Shown here: positions 1 through 9,300 of the stretch, piece by piece
Numbering within the stretch: position 1 is the stretch's first letter
Layout: each line of letters begins with the position of its first letter
Assembly (NCBI GenBank): GCA_021464525.1
Contig: JADRCO010001282.1
Location: forward strand, 1 to 20,678
DNA: 20,678 nt
Direction of reading: 5' to 3'
DNA from: Rhizophagus sp. LPA8_4_AMF
Lineage: Eukaryota > Glomeromycota > Glomeromycetes > Glomerales > Glomeraceae
Made by a program: the position numbers and the translations under genes
The notes under the pieces: model-generated
What the model was told of the DNA's origin: nothing
The model's input: the letters and a program-made list of their open reading frames with translations, nothing else
Database searches by the model: none

Positions 1-697
1 TTTTATCAAAGTTAAAAATGTTTTAAGATATACTTATGAAATTACAAAATGTTTTTTAATTGAAACTACTAATTTCCAAATTTTTTTCTTATTTATTCCT
101 TAATTTTAGAACGTAATTTCTACACTTTTATTAAATGAAATTATCCTTTTAAGCTTAAATAAAGTTGTTTAGCAGGTAAAAAACTATTTGTTTATAAAAT
201 TTTATAGCCTTCTAAATAATGCTTATGGAGTTGTTTATGCTTTTAACAGTAGTATTAACTTCAAAATTTTTTTTTTATTTTTTTTTATTTGATTAATTTA
301 GCATATAAGTTGTTACATGTAACAGGTGTTACAAGTAGATTCGTCCTTTATTTAAATAACAAAGTACTTGTCATCACAACATTAATTTGAAATAAAAATA
401 CAGACAACTTGTATACCTGATTTGTAATAACAATCGCCAAATATATGATATAAGTTTTATCACTTCTTTTGTTATTCATTTGAACATTTTCAATGGAATA
501 ACCACAAAACATTAAACATTGAAAATAAAAATGCCGAATTTTGATTCTTAACAATTTGGAATATTCTAGTATTTTTAGTAATAAGCCATCACAAGTTTAA
601 CTTTCTTATGAAGTTCTAATTTCCATAAAATTTATGAGCAGTAACTCCATATATTCATTTAACCACCCAAGCCATTAATTGAAATTCGTTATAATTA
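1..697. other. gene-free A/T-rich DNA
   Basis: No coding region can be supported here. The one longer open frame (348-554, minus) has no recognisable motif, no splice context and composition typical of random A/T-rich sequence. The only local structure is a perfect 14-bp palindrome, TGTTACATGTAACA, at 311-324. A further TGTTACA follows two bases later, so three related half-sites lie close together. Confidence 0.6.
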
Positions 698-937
698 ACG
701 ACCCTATAAAAAAAGTAGATACGTTTTTATACTGAAAGTTATGTTTGTATACTGAGAGATACAGAAAAAGCACAATTACATATCTCATGTGATATGTTTT
801 CCCAGAGATACGGAATTGTGCATTTTCCGTATCTCTTAATATACAGTATATAAAATGTATCAAAAGTCAAAACGTATCTCTCAGTATACAAATGTATCTT
901 TCAGTATAAAAAATGTATCTGCTTTTTTATAGAGCGA
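698..937. mobile_element. MITE-like element with long terminal inverted repeats, copy 1
   Basis: The left end (from 698, ACGACCCTATAAAAAAAG) and the right end (to 937, read in reverse TCGCTCTATAAAAAAGC) are inverted copies over about 60 bp with few mismatches. The similarity continues inward through GAGAGATAC and a GCACAATT stretch. A TA dinucleotide abuts both ends (696-697 and 938-939), as expected for a TA target-site duplication. The termini hold short subrepeats of the type GTATCTYTCAGTATAC. The core has its own 12-bp hairpin (804-815 with 825-836). There is no transposase, so this is a non-autonomous DNA element. TA targeting and the CCCTATAAAA ends would suit a Tc1/mariner-type source, but that superfamily is only a guess. 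A second member of the family lies at 16435. Confidence 0.75.
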
Positions 938-1469
938 TATTGAAATTTTTATGTGACAGCAGGGATAAACTTTAAGATTGTCGAACATGAAAAGCTTCCA
1001 TATTTTCAATATTTCAATTTTCAAATATTATTATTCATGTGTGGTTAACAGCAGTACTATTTTATGAGGGTTGATGCCTAATTTTACATAATTGGATATT
1101 GGACATCCTGTTAGATAATGTAATGTCCACATTATTCAAATCTAATAGTATAATAAATAATTGGATTATTGGGTATCCAAATAGTCTAACTTTGCCACCC
1201 TTTTATCTTGTCTTGTTTTGAGCAAATAATAATTTTCGTTACCAGATATTTTATAGTTTTTTAAACTTAAAAAAAAAACATTTTCTTTTACTTTTCCTAT
1301 AATTCCAAGCAACATTATTAATACTTAAGTTTAATCAAAATTCTTGTAGTACGTAAAATATTGTAAATTTTGTAATATAGGGCGCAGCTTTATTTTGTAG
1401 ATCATGTGGTAGATCAATAGATCGTATGTTTTTAATTTGTGAAACTTTGTAATACATAAAATACATTTG
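938..1469. other. intergenic DNA upstream of the kinase-SLR gene
   Basis: No exon-like open frame was found. The stretch contains two imperfect direct copies of AATTGGATATTGG (about 1091 and 1160) and a cluster of TAGATCA-like words at 1398-1425. It must hold the promoter of the gene starting at 1505, but no clear TATA box or initiator can be singled out in DNA this rich in A and T. Confidence 0.5.
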
Positions 1470-1490
1470 TTCGGACTTTTGAAGTCCGAA
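1470..1490 (+). promoter_or_regulatory. perfect 9-bp palindrome just upstream of the kinase start codon
   Basis: TTCGGACTT (1470-1478) and AAGTCCGAA (1482-1490) are exact inverse complements separated by 3 bases. The right arm ends 14 bases before the ATG at 1505. It is much richer in G+C than its surroundings. As DNA it could bind a dimeric regulator; as RNA it would form a stem-loop in the 5' leader near the start codon. A related but different hairpin, ACCGACT..AGTCGGT, occurs at 4139-4157. The function is inferred, while the symmetry is plain. Confidence 0.45.
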
Positions 1491-1504
1491 ACTCTTTAGA
1501 AAAA

Positions 1505-3388
1505 ATGGCGAGCAATTCCAATAGTAAAAATATTAATATTGATAAACAGATTCAATGGCTTGAGAGTGGTATTGTTGAAGGTTATATTAATTATTATGAT
1601 TATAACGAATTTAAGAATATTCAACATATAGGTTCCGGAGGATTCAGTAAAGTTTACAGTGCTACTTGGAAAAATTCAGATACTGTTGTTGCATTAAAAT
1701 ATTTTAAAAATAATCAACTTATAATAAAAGAAATTGTTAACGAGGTATGCTTATATGTTATTAGCTATTAATATTTTCTTATTAATAATTTTGAGAATTG
1801 TATATCTCGCACGGAATGCATACTGTTGTAATAAGTTAACAAACCAATTAAAATACTTTTACTATTTAGATAAAATTATTACAAAAAGTTAATCTTCATA
1901 TTAACATTATTCAATTTTTTGGTATTACTAAAAGAAAATGTAAGTAGTATTTTTTAAATGATTCAAAAAGGTTAAATATTTTATTTATATATTTTATTTT
2001 TAGATAATGAAGACACAAATTATTTGCTCGTTCTTGAATATGCAGATAGTGATACATTGGGAAACTTTTTAAAAAATAATTTTAACAGATTGGATTGGAA
2101 TTTGAAATTACAGTTCGCTATTCAAATTGCTGATGCAGTATTATGTTTACATCAAAATGATATTATTCATTGCGATCTAGTAAGTAGTAGTATTTTATCA
2201 ATTTTTTGATTTTATCAAACAGGAAAGTATTAAATTTATTTTATAAATAGCATTCAGATAACATATTGGTTCACAAAAATGTGCTTAAATTGGCAGATTT
2301 TGGACTTTCACGTAGATTGGCTGAAGTATCAACCCAAACAAACATTTTTGGAATATTACCTTATATTGACCCACAACATTTTCAAAACCAAACAAGTTAC
2401 AATTACAAACCAAATAAAAAATCAGACGTATATAGTATTGGTGTACTTTTATGGGAGATATCATCTGGACATAAGCCATTTGAATCTTATAATTCTTTCC
2501 AAAAGCCAAAATTATTATTGGAAATATTAAATGGAAAAAGAGAAACTTCAATTCCTAATACACCAATTGATTATATTAATATTTATACAGGTATAATTGT
2601 TTATTATAAACCTAATTTTTAATTATTATTGATTTTTTTTTACTTGATAATAATAACATTTTATATTTTAAATATTTTTAGAATGCTGGAAAATTAATCC
2701 AGACAATAGACCATATATGCAACAAGTATTATACCTTCTAAAATTAATTGATTTGAATGAAATTATTATTAATGAAATAATATTACAACATGAAAATTCT
2801 ATTCAAAAAGGAATTGATAAAGGAGATATTATTCAGTTAATTAAAATACATTTAATAATAAAAAATATAAAAGAAAATGAAATATTTAATTACCTGTTAG
2901 TTAATAATAGTAAACAGCAAAATACTTTGCTTTTAGCAATTCTTTATTATTTTGGAATAGGAACTGAAAAAAATGAATATAGAGCATTTGAATTATATAA
3001 AGAAGCAGCTGAAAAAGGAAATATTAGTGCAATACATCAACTTGGTGAATGCTATTACTATGGAATAGGAACCGAAAAAAATGGATATAGAGCATTTGAA
3101 TTATATGAAGAAGCAGCTGAAAAGGGAAATATTAGTGCAATGCACCAGCTAGGAGATTGTTATTATTATGGAGTAGGAATTGAAAAAAAGCAATTTAAAG
3201 CATATAAATTATATAAAGCAGCTGCTGAAAAAGGAAATATTCATGCATTAAATAAGCTTGAATTATTATTTAAAGATAATGATTTTATTACTTATGATTA
3301 TAAAATAGGTAATTTGTATTTTAAAAATGGAGTAGGAACTGAAATGTATGAGAATATTTTTAATTTTCAGAAAAATGGGAGTAAATAA
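1505..3388 (+). CDS. protein kinase with C-terminal Sel1-like repeats (510 aa, 5 exons)
   Basis: Deduced exons are 1505-1744, 1870-1939, 2004-2179, 2251-2590 and 2682-3388. All introns are GT..AG (125, 64, 71 and 91 nt) with compatible phases. Kinase landmarks follow in order: glycine loop GSGGFSKVY (from G43), VALK with Lys65, alpha-C Glu80, catalytic loop HCDLHSDNIL (Asp161, Asn166), DFG 178-180, then CW..NP..RP closing the C-lobe near 277-285. The catalytic residues for phosphotransfer are present. Arg of HRD is Cys, so it is a non-RD kinase, and the usual APE position reads IDPQ. About three 36-residue Sel1-like repeats follow (roughly 357-470, GIGTEKN..AFELY..AAEKGN type), plus a degenerate fourth. 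Such repeats usually act as protein-binding scaffolds, so a signalling role in the cytosol is likely; substrate unknown. The C-terminus looks clipped, and a repeat element begins 13 bp beyond the stop. The first ATG with no earlier in-frame option was taken. Confidence 0.85.
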
Positions 3389-3401
3389 TACATATAATTT
3401 A

Positions 3402-3506
3402 GGCCAGAATTATAAAATTTGACCAGAATTATTGATAAAAATCACAAATCGCATGATATATATATTGCTGCTTATAACTCTGGCTGAAATTATGATAATT
3501 CTGGTC
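3402..3506. mobile_element. short inverted-repeat (MITE-like) element after the kinase gene
   Basis: The left end contains GGCCAGAATTAT then GACCAGAATTAT (3402-3433). The right end, read in reverse (3506 backward), contains GACCAGAATTAT then GCCAGAGTTAT. The termini therefore match as inverted repeats of about 35 bp, each built from two CCAGAATTAT half-repeats. The core is only about 35 bp and non-coding. No target-site duplication is clear. Insertion right after the kinase stop codon may supply its 3' UTR. Confidence 0.6.
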
Positions 3507-4493
3507 ATGTTTTTGCCCCCCCCCCTAGATTGTGATCCCTAAGTTATGTGGAGCGGCCTTATTAAATCTATTACTTAAAATATACTGTATTCTTCCAATT
3601 TTAAGCATCACTTGATTTTAAATACTACCACAGCTTTTAGTAAAATAATAAGACAAAATAATTTAAAAAGACTTTCAAATCCAGTAAATTTTTGGATTAA
3701 ATTTGAAAAGATATGGTAGGTATATAAAATATTTTAAAATAAAATGGTCTAAATCAACCAGTTATAGCATTTTTTTTTTATTTTTCTTTTCTTCTTTGTA
3801 TTTAGTGTATTTAATATAATGTATATATTAGTGATATTACAGTAATAGTTCTAATATTATAACTGATGTAGCTAAATTTGTTGTTGAGTATAACTTTTAA
3901 AATAAATAAAATTAGAAATATATTCATCATGATGTTTGTCAAGGTACTTATTAAATAGTATTTAACGAATACAGATGTATTTAAAAATACTTATGAATAC
4001 TAATTTAAAATATTAATAAAATACCTCAAACATCAGAAAAAGAAGGCGTTAACAACGATTTTACCGGTAATGGTAGATCACACGATGTGGTCCTCAACGT
4101 GGATACAGTCAATACATATCAAGAATCGAATTACTCGTACCGACTTTTATAGTCGGTGAACATTTCATTTTTTTTGATTTTTTTTTTCAATTTTTTTAAT
4201 TAGGTAGTTATATTTCTTCTTTTAATCGTTCGTTTTTTACTATAGATTGATGTCTTAAGTTCATATTAATAAAAGGCAAGGCGACTTCCATATGGCGGGT
4301 TGGACGTAACTCATGAGGATTTAGTTTAGACTTGTATTTGTATTACTTTTAACGACCAATTTTGTTATTTCCCTGTTCTTGTCTATATTATAAAAATAAA
4401 AATAAAAAACAAATAACATCGCCAATTCTGGTGGAACCAATTAGGTGACTATATGGGGTCAGACTGTATATATATAATCTATAACTATTAAAA
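3507..4493. other. intergenic DNA with compositional patches
   Basis: No gene is supported. There is a run of ten C at 3516-3525, followed by a G+C-richer strip to about 3560. A second richer strip (about 4045-4160) ends in the hairpin ACCGACT/AGTCGGT (4139-4145 with 4151-4157). A third strip lies at 4275-4320. Isolated G+C-rich strips in such DNA are likely remnants of repeats, but no ends or duplications could be defined. Confidence 0.45.
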
Positions 4494-4718
4494 TTGAAAC
4501 ATCAACAAGACCGCCTCTTTACTTATTTTCGTACGACTCCTTCGCAAAGTAATCTTTCCTACGTTGCAAATCTTACGACTGCCGTATTTTTATCAAGTGA
4601 CGACGCACCTGATACTAATAATAATCATGTTATCATGTTTTTTGATGTATTTCAGATTTCTGGTTTACTGTCTACAACTAATAATGAATGGGTCATAAAG
4701 GTGATCAGTATTTTTTAG
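4494..4718 (+). pseudogene. open frame of unknown nature without ATG
   Basis: A 74-codon open frame begins at TTG and has no ATG start. Its codon use (ACG, GCC, CGT, TCA) is less A/T-biased than chance sequence here, and the segment reading YFRTTPSQSNLSYV..FLSSDDAP looks protein-like. A possible splice donor (AAG|GTGATC) lies near 4700. No domain is recognised. It could be a stranded exon of a decayed gene or simply a chance frame. It sits between the 3' ends of two convergent kinase-type genes. Confidence 0.2.
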
Positions 4719-4727
4719 AACATAAAT

Positions 4728-4733
4728 TTTATT
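4728..4733 (-). terminator. candidate poly(A) signal for the pseudokinase gene
   Basis: TTTATT on the plus strand reads AATAAA on the minus strand, about 115 nt beyond the stop codon at 4845. Position and orientation suit the gene ending there, but in DNA this rich in A and T such hexamers are frequent by chance. Confidence 0.3.
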
Positions 4734-4844
4734 GTTTCATAATTTCATAATACATACGACATATATATAGAATATATAAAATAAATATAAAAAAAAAAGA
4801 AAGGTAAAAAGAAACAAGACAAAACTTAAATGAAAAAAATCTAT

Positions 4845-7442
4845 CTAAATATATCTATCAATCTTAACGCTATTTAAAAATTGTATAGCCCTTGGTTGAT
4901 TTTTTAAAGCTGCCATCTTTAAATATTGTAAACCTTTCTCTTTATCCCTATTTAAACCAACCATACCAGCATAATACATTCTACCTAAATTAAATTGTGC
5001 TGTAGCATTACCATTTTCTGCTGCTAAAGTTAAATATTGTAAGAAAGCATCAGTATCTTGAATAATTTGATCGTGATAAAGGGAAAAAGCGTAACGTAAT
5101 TGTGAATCAGCAACTTCTTCATCAGCAGCTTCTTTAAAAAATTTCGTTCCTTGTTTAATATCTTTTTGAATATGATAACCTTCCGTTAAATAATGTGCTT
5201 TCCAGTATTTCGCATAATGATTACCTAATTTTGCATGCGATTGAAAACATTCCCACGCCGGTTTACGTTCTCCTGATTTATGTAATTTTATACCTTCTTC
5301 TATCAACAATATTGGTTGAATCATTGGTAAAAAATCAATCTTATAATCCGTGACTTCTGGTATAGGATCATCATTATCTCCATCTATGATAATGTTGTTG
5401 TTGTTGTTATTATCTAAATTACTACTACTCGGTTTTTTGTCCAAATCTGTCGTAACATTTTTTCTGGTTGGCGGTGTGAATTCTTTTAAAGGATATTTTT
5501 GCGTTAAATCGTATAATTGATTAAACAACTCATGGAGTCCCGGTCGAAGTGTTGGATCATCTTGCCATGCTATTTAAATTTAAAAAATAAAAAATTATAA
5601 TTAATAAAGAAAAATTTGACAGGTCGAAAAAGATTTAATTTGCGTTAATAATAACTTTATCTCACCAGCTCGAATTATTTTTGCAAAATCCTTTTGGACT
5701 TCAGATGGATTTGGACCAAAATCAATACTCTCACGTTTACCAGCTTTAACATGATCAATAATGTTCGTATAACTCCAATCTCTATATGGAATTACATCAA
5801 ACGCTATCTCCCACAAAAGCATACCAAAACTAAACATAAAAAAAATATTAAGATTAACGTAACCACTTTGATCGTATACATTTAATTCTTTAGGTACGAA
5901 CCTGAAAATATCACATTTTGATGAAAATTTCACTTTTGTTCCTTGCCTTAGTTTTTCAGGCGCTAACCAATGGACCACCGCCGTTATATTTTCAACAAAA
6001 TATCTACTATATTTAGCGGGTCTTCCAAAATTAAAATTCGCTACCTTTGGTTCAAGTCTTTCATTGACCTAAGAAAAAAAAATAGCAGTTAATTTAAAAA
6101 TATTCGTAAAAATAAAAAATTCCACTTTGATTCTCACTTACCATAATATTTTGACATCTAATCTCTCTATGAAGAATTTGACAACCATGCAAAAATGATA
6201 ACCCACGACAAATTCCTAAGGCAATATTTAATTTTACAGGCCAATCAAGAGTATACTTTTCATACAAAGATTGTAAATCACCATATTCAGCCCAATCAAA
6301 AATTAATACTTGACCTTCATCTAAATCTGATAATCCTAAAAATCTTATAATATTATCCGAATTATTTAATAATTGTAACATCGCTAATTCATTATCGAAC
6401 CTTGGTGATTGTTCACTATCATAATATTTACACGCCACAAACTTTGATTCATAAGACATTTTATGAATATTTCCCCCTCTATTATTATTATTATTTAAAG
6501 TATTATTACTATCATAATTTTTCGTATCAAGTTTTGTTATCTTTTTCGTTTGAAATTTGACTTTTTTTGAATCCGATATTTGTGATCTTTTGATAATTAT
6601 TTCATCAAATATAGGATTAATCTTCTTATTCGATGTCGTAATCCCACCATCAACATTTTCTAAAAACTAGAGAAACGAAAAAGTTAAATATTCCTTCGTC
6701 AAAAATTATTAATAAATTTAAATTATAATGATAAATAAATTTATTAAAAATTTCATACCTTAGTCAACGCGGCACCATCATATTCAGCGGCTTCATCATC
6801 CCTTACGCCTTGATCTTTTTTAGAATAAGTAACTTTCAAACGTAAATCAATTACAAGATCATCAAATTCTTTAATAATATTTCTAAAATGTTCTTTTAAT
6901 TTTTCAACACTTTTAAATTTTCTTAAACCATGTAGTTGAGAAATATCAGTAATAAAATGACGTATCCTCTCCAATAAATCAATAAATTTATGATAACCGT
7001 AATAAATATTTTGTTGTAAAAAATATCCAACATTTTCTTCTTTATGTCTTTTTAAAGATTTAATAGACATTTCAGTGCTTTCAACTCTATCAATTAAACA
7101 ATCACAAATTTTTTTGTTAAATTGAATAGTTTCATATAATTCTAAAATATTTTTAATTAAATCGAGAATATCTGATATCAAAACATCAAAATGTTTTGAT
7201 GATTCACCGATAACGGCAATATTTCCAATTAATTGATTTGAAATTTTTAATTGATTTAATAATTCTTCATTAGATTCATTAGATTCTCCAATTTCATATA
7301 AACCCCCATGAATTATAATTTCTTCGTGTATATTTATCTGTCTTGAAGGAAAAAGTCGTCTTATTTCTGCAAAAGGTTCCCTTGTAGGTGGAGCAAATCT
7401 CAAAACAAAATCCATATCCCCTTTCCTAGAACGTCGTTCCAT
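4845..7442 (-). CDS. MLKL-like protein: helical bundle, pseudokinase and Sel1-like repeats (754 aa, 5 exons)
   Basis: Minus-strand exons are 7442-6759, 6666-6142, 6068-5902, 5829-5666 and 5569-4845. The GT..AG introns measure 92, 73, 72 and 96 nt and their phases agree. Residues 78-206 are heptad-like amphipathic helices resembling the four-helix bundle at the N-terminus of MLKL and related fungal adaptor domains. A linker with an Asn run (about 286-290) replaces a glycine loop. The kinase fold follows: VACK (Lys308), alpha-C motif FDNELAML, catalytic loop ILHREIRCQNIM with Glu396 where Asp is needed, and NFN or NFG (414-418) where DFG is needed, then CDIFSFGMLLWEI and W..DP..RPG (515-524). 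Loss of both Asp residues predicts a catalytically dead pseudokinase. Four SLRs fill about 602-742. By family knowledge, such bundles can oligomerise or act on membranes under pseudokinase control; that role here is inference. It converges on the active kinase-SLR gene. Confidence 0.85.
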
Positions 7443-8132
7443 TATTGATATAATACTTTAATTCTAAAGGTAACCTAAAAATAAGAAATAAAATTTTAAT
7501 CGAATTAATTTAAAAATGAAAAAAAAACCATGAAAAAAAAGGAATGTTCTTGTGAATTTACGTATAAATAGTCTATAGAAAATAATGTCGAAAGTAAAAA
7601 TAGTACTGTATAATGACAACAAAAGACAAAAAGAAAATAAGTGAACGTAAATGTGCAAATAGAGAAGACAAAACGTTAAAAAAAAATTTTTTCGAAACTT
7701 TACCTCGAATATATTTTAATATTTTATACAACTTATATATATATATCTACTGTATATAGAAAAAAGCGTAAAAGTAATTTCCATAAATATCTTTTTTACA
7801 AGCCACAAAAGTGTTACGACATCAAAAAAAAAAAAAAAAAGATATTTTATTATCTTTTTTTTTTAAAAAAAAAAAATACTTTACCTAAGTGTCTTAATCT
7901 TCTGACGATCAAAATTATTCTCGGCTATATATAAAAAATATACCTTTTTTATTATATCTTTTTAAGTAAACTTATTTATACTATTTATATTATTTATTTA
8001 TCCCATTATTGGTTATGGTATTGATATACATCGTATGATAATTCTTATTTTGGATCATCAGAACATGATTGTAGCAGCTAGCAGCACTGGGTTTGTTGAT
8101 TTACTACATAAACATAATATGATAATGTTATA
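7443..8132. other. upstream region of the pseudokinase gene
   Basis: This stretch should contain the 5' leader and promoter of the minus-strand gene starting at 7442. The open frame 7464-7658 (minus) is hydrophobic only because of T-rich codons and is not supported as a gene. At 7831-7864, (A)10GATA and TATC(T)10 form a 14-bp hairpin with a 6-base loop, next to further A and T homopolymers. A TATATATATATATC tract lies at about 7734-7748. Confidence 0.5.
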
Positions 8133-8231
8133 ATGTCGGAATTTATAACTCCGGAAATTAATGGAATAATTAACCGCAGCAAATTAAGAAAATTATATAA
8201 TAAATACTTCAACCCATTAACAAACAAATAA
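8133..8231 (+). other. 32-codon open frame, possibly part of a decayed gene
   Basis: ATG to TAA encodes a peptide beginning MSEFITPEING and ending with KLYNKYFNPL. The residue mix is protein-like and the ORF lies 180 bp upstream of a decayed coding fragment on the same strand, so it may be a first exon. However, no GT donor occurs within the frame, so it cannot be joined by a normal intron as it stands. No domain is recognised. Confidence 0.2.
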
Positions 8232-8412
8232 GATCGTCACAAAAATAAAATTATAAACCGAAAAAAATTGAATAGAAGATATTTAGGAAATTTTACTATG
8301 TTTCATCATATATCAAGCTTTCTTTTACATTAAAATAAATCCAGGCTTGAAACATGAATTTACAAAAATTATGAAAACCACATTTAATTTTCGATTTTAA
8401 ATACTTTTCATA

Positions 8413-8796
8413 GGAGTTGAAGAAAAAATCCTCCAGAATTTTCGGAATAAACAATTAGAAGCGACAAAATTTATTATAACAATTAGGATAAAAATATTTG
8501 TATACACAAAGGGATTTATTTAGATATCAAAGACCAAAAATTTTGTTTAGTTACAACTTACAAAGCCGCAAAATTAGGCTATTATAAATCTAGAACAGAC
8601 GATGACGTAAGTATAAATCTAAACAATTACTTAATGCTTACAGAGTAATTTGCTAATCATTTAATCATTTTTTAAAGTACGAAGATCAAGTTCTTTAATA
8701 CTTTTTTACTTTTCAAAATTCTTTTTTTTTTTAGAAGTGCACCCTCAGATATTGCTAATTTCTGCTTCTTTAATACCGTTACTTATTTATCAATAA
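8413..8796 (+). pseudogene. decayed coding fragment, family not recognised
   Basis: Three pieces read like one protein. Frame 1 from 8417 gives VEEKILQNFRNKQLEATKF. A shift near 8490 leads to the frame 8487-8606, which reads KGIYLDIKD, then LVTTYKAAKLGYYKSR and DDD, ending exactly at a GTAAGT donor (8607). After a T-rich tract and AG (8733-8734) a third piece reads EVHPQILLISAS then LIPLLIYQ to a stop at 8794-8796. The joins do not keep frame: one base is out at about 8490 and again across the intron. The fragment therefore appears broken, although sequencing error or a different exon plan remains possible. No ATG was found. The family is not recognised with any safety. Confidence 0.4.
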
Positions 8797-9300
8797 ATAC
8801 ATTGATTTAAAAAAAATCAACAATATAAATAATAATTAATAAAGTTGTGATTTGTGTTCATACTTCACACATTCATAACCTCAACTTCAAATATGAGGAA
8901 CTTTCAAATTGTAAGAAATTTTTTCCAAGGATATGCTTACAATATATTTTCAATTAAATTCTTGAAAATGAAAAACCTGATCAGGAAAGTGTAAGAATAA
9001 TTCGATAGTTTCTACTTTTGTAATAACCGTATATTAATATATTTTATTTAATATGGTCAAATAAAGATATGCATACAATTAGTTTAACATGCTTTTGTTT
9101 TTGTTTAGATAACGATTTACAAAAAAAAACAGTTAGATCTCACAATTCAGTCAAAGCCATAAACGGATATAACCAATTTATTTGCTATGTGCTAAGCCAC
9201 AAATATTTTAGCCACAAGCTAAAAATTTCGCCGTATCATGTATATGTATAAATAAAGGTTAAATGGGAAATATGATTTCTTTTTGAAATAATATTTTATA
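8797..9300. other. upstream region of the His/Asp- and Ser/Pro-rich gene
   Basis: No supported gene. The open frame 9069-9251 (plus) shows no motif and is treated as chance. The last 60 bases before the ATG at 9301 are A/T-rich, with AATATTTTATA immediately before the start. The promoter presumably lies here, but no individual element stands out. Confidence 0.45.

Noticed and set aside
348-863. Two minus-strand frames of 62-68 codons
   Set aside because: One lies in plain A/T-rich DNA and the other in the inverted-repeat element; neither has coding character.
2279-2551. Alternative frames on both strands inside the kinase C-lobe
   Set aside because: The plus frame with DFG, SDVYSIGVLLWE and correct splice phases explains this DNA.
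7464-7658. Hydrophobic minus-strand frame just upstream of the pseudokinase gene
   Set aside because: T-rich codons alone make it Phe/Leu/Ile-rich; it lies in the likely 5' leader and has no link to exon 1.
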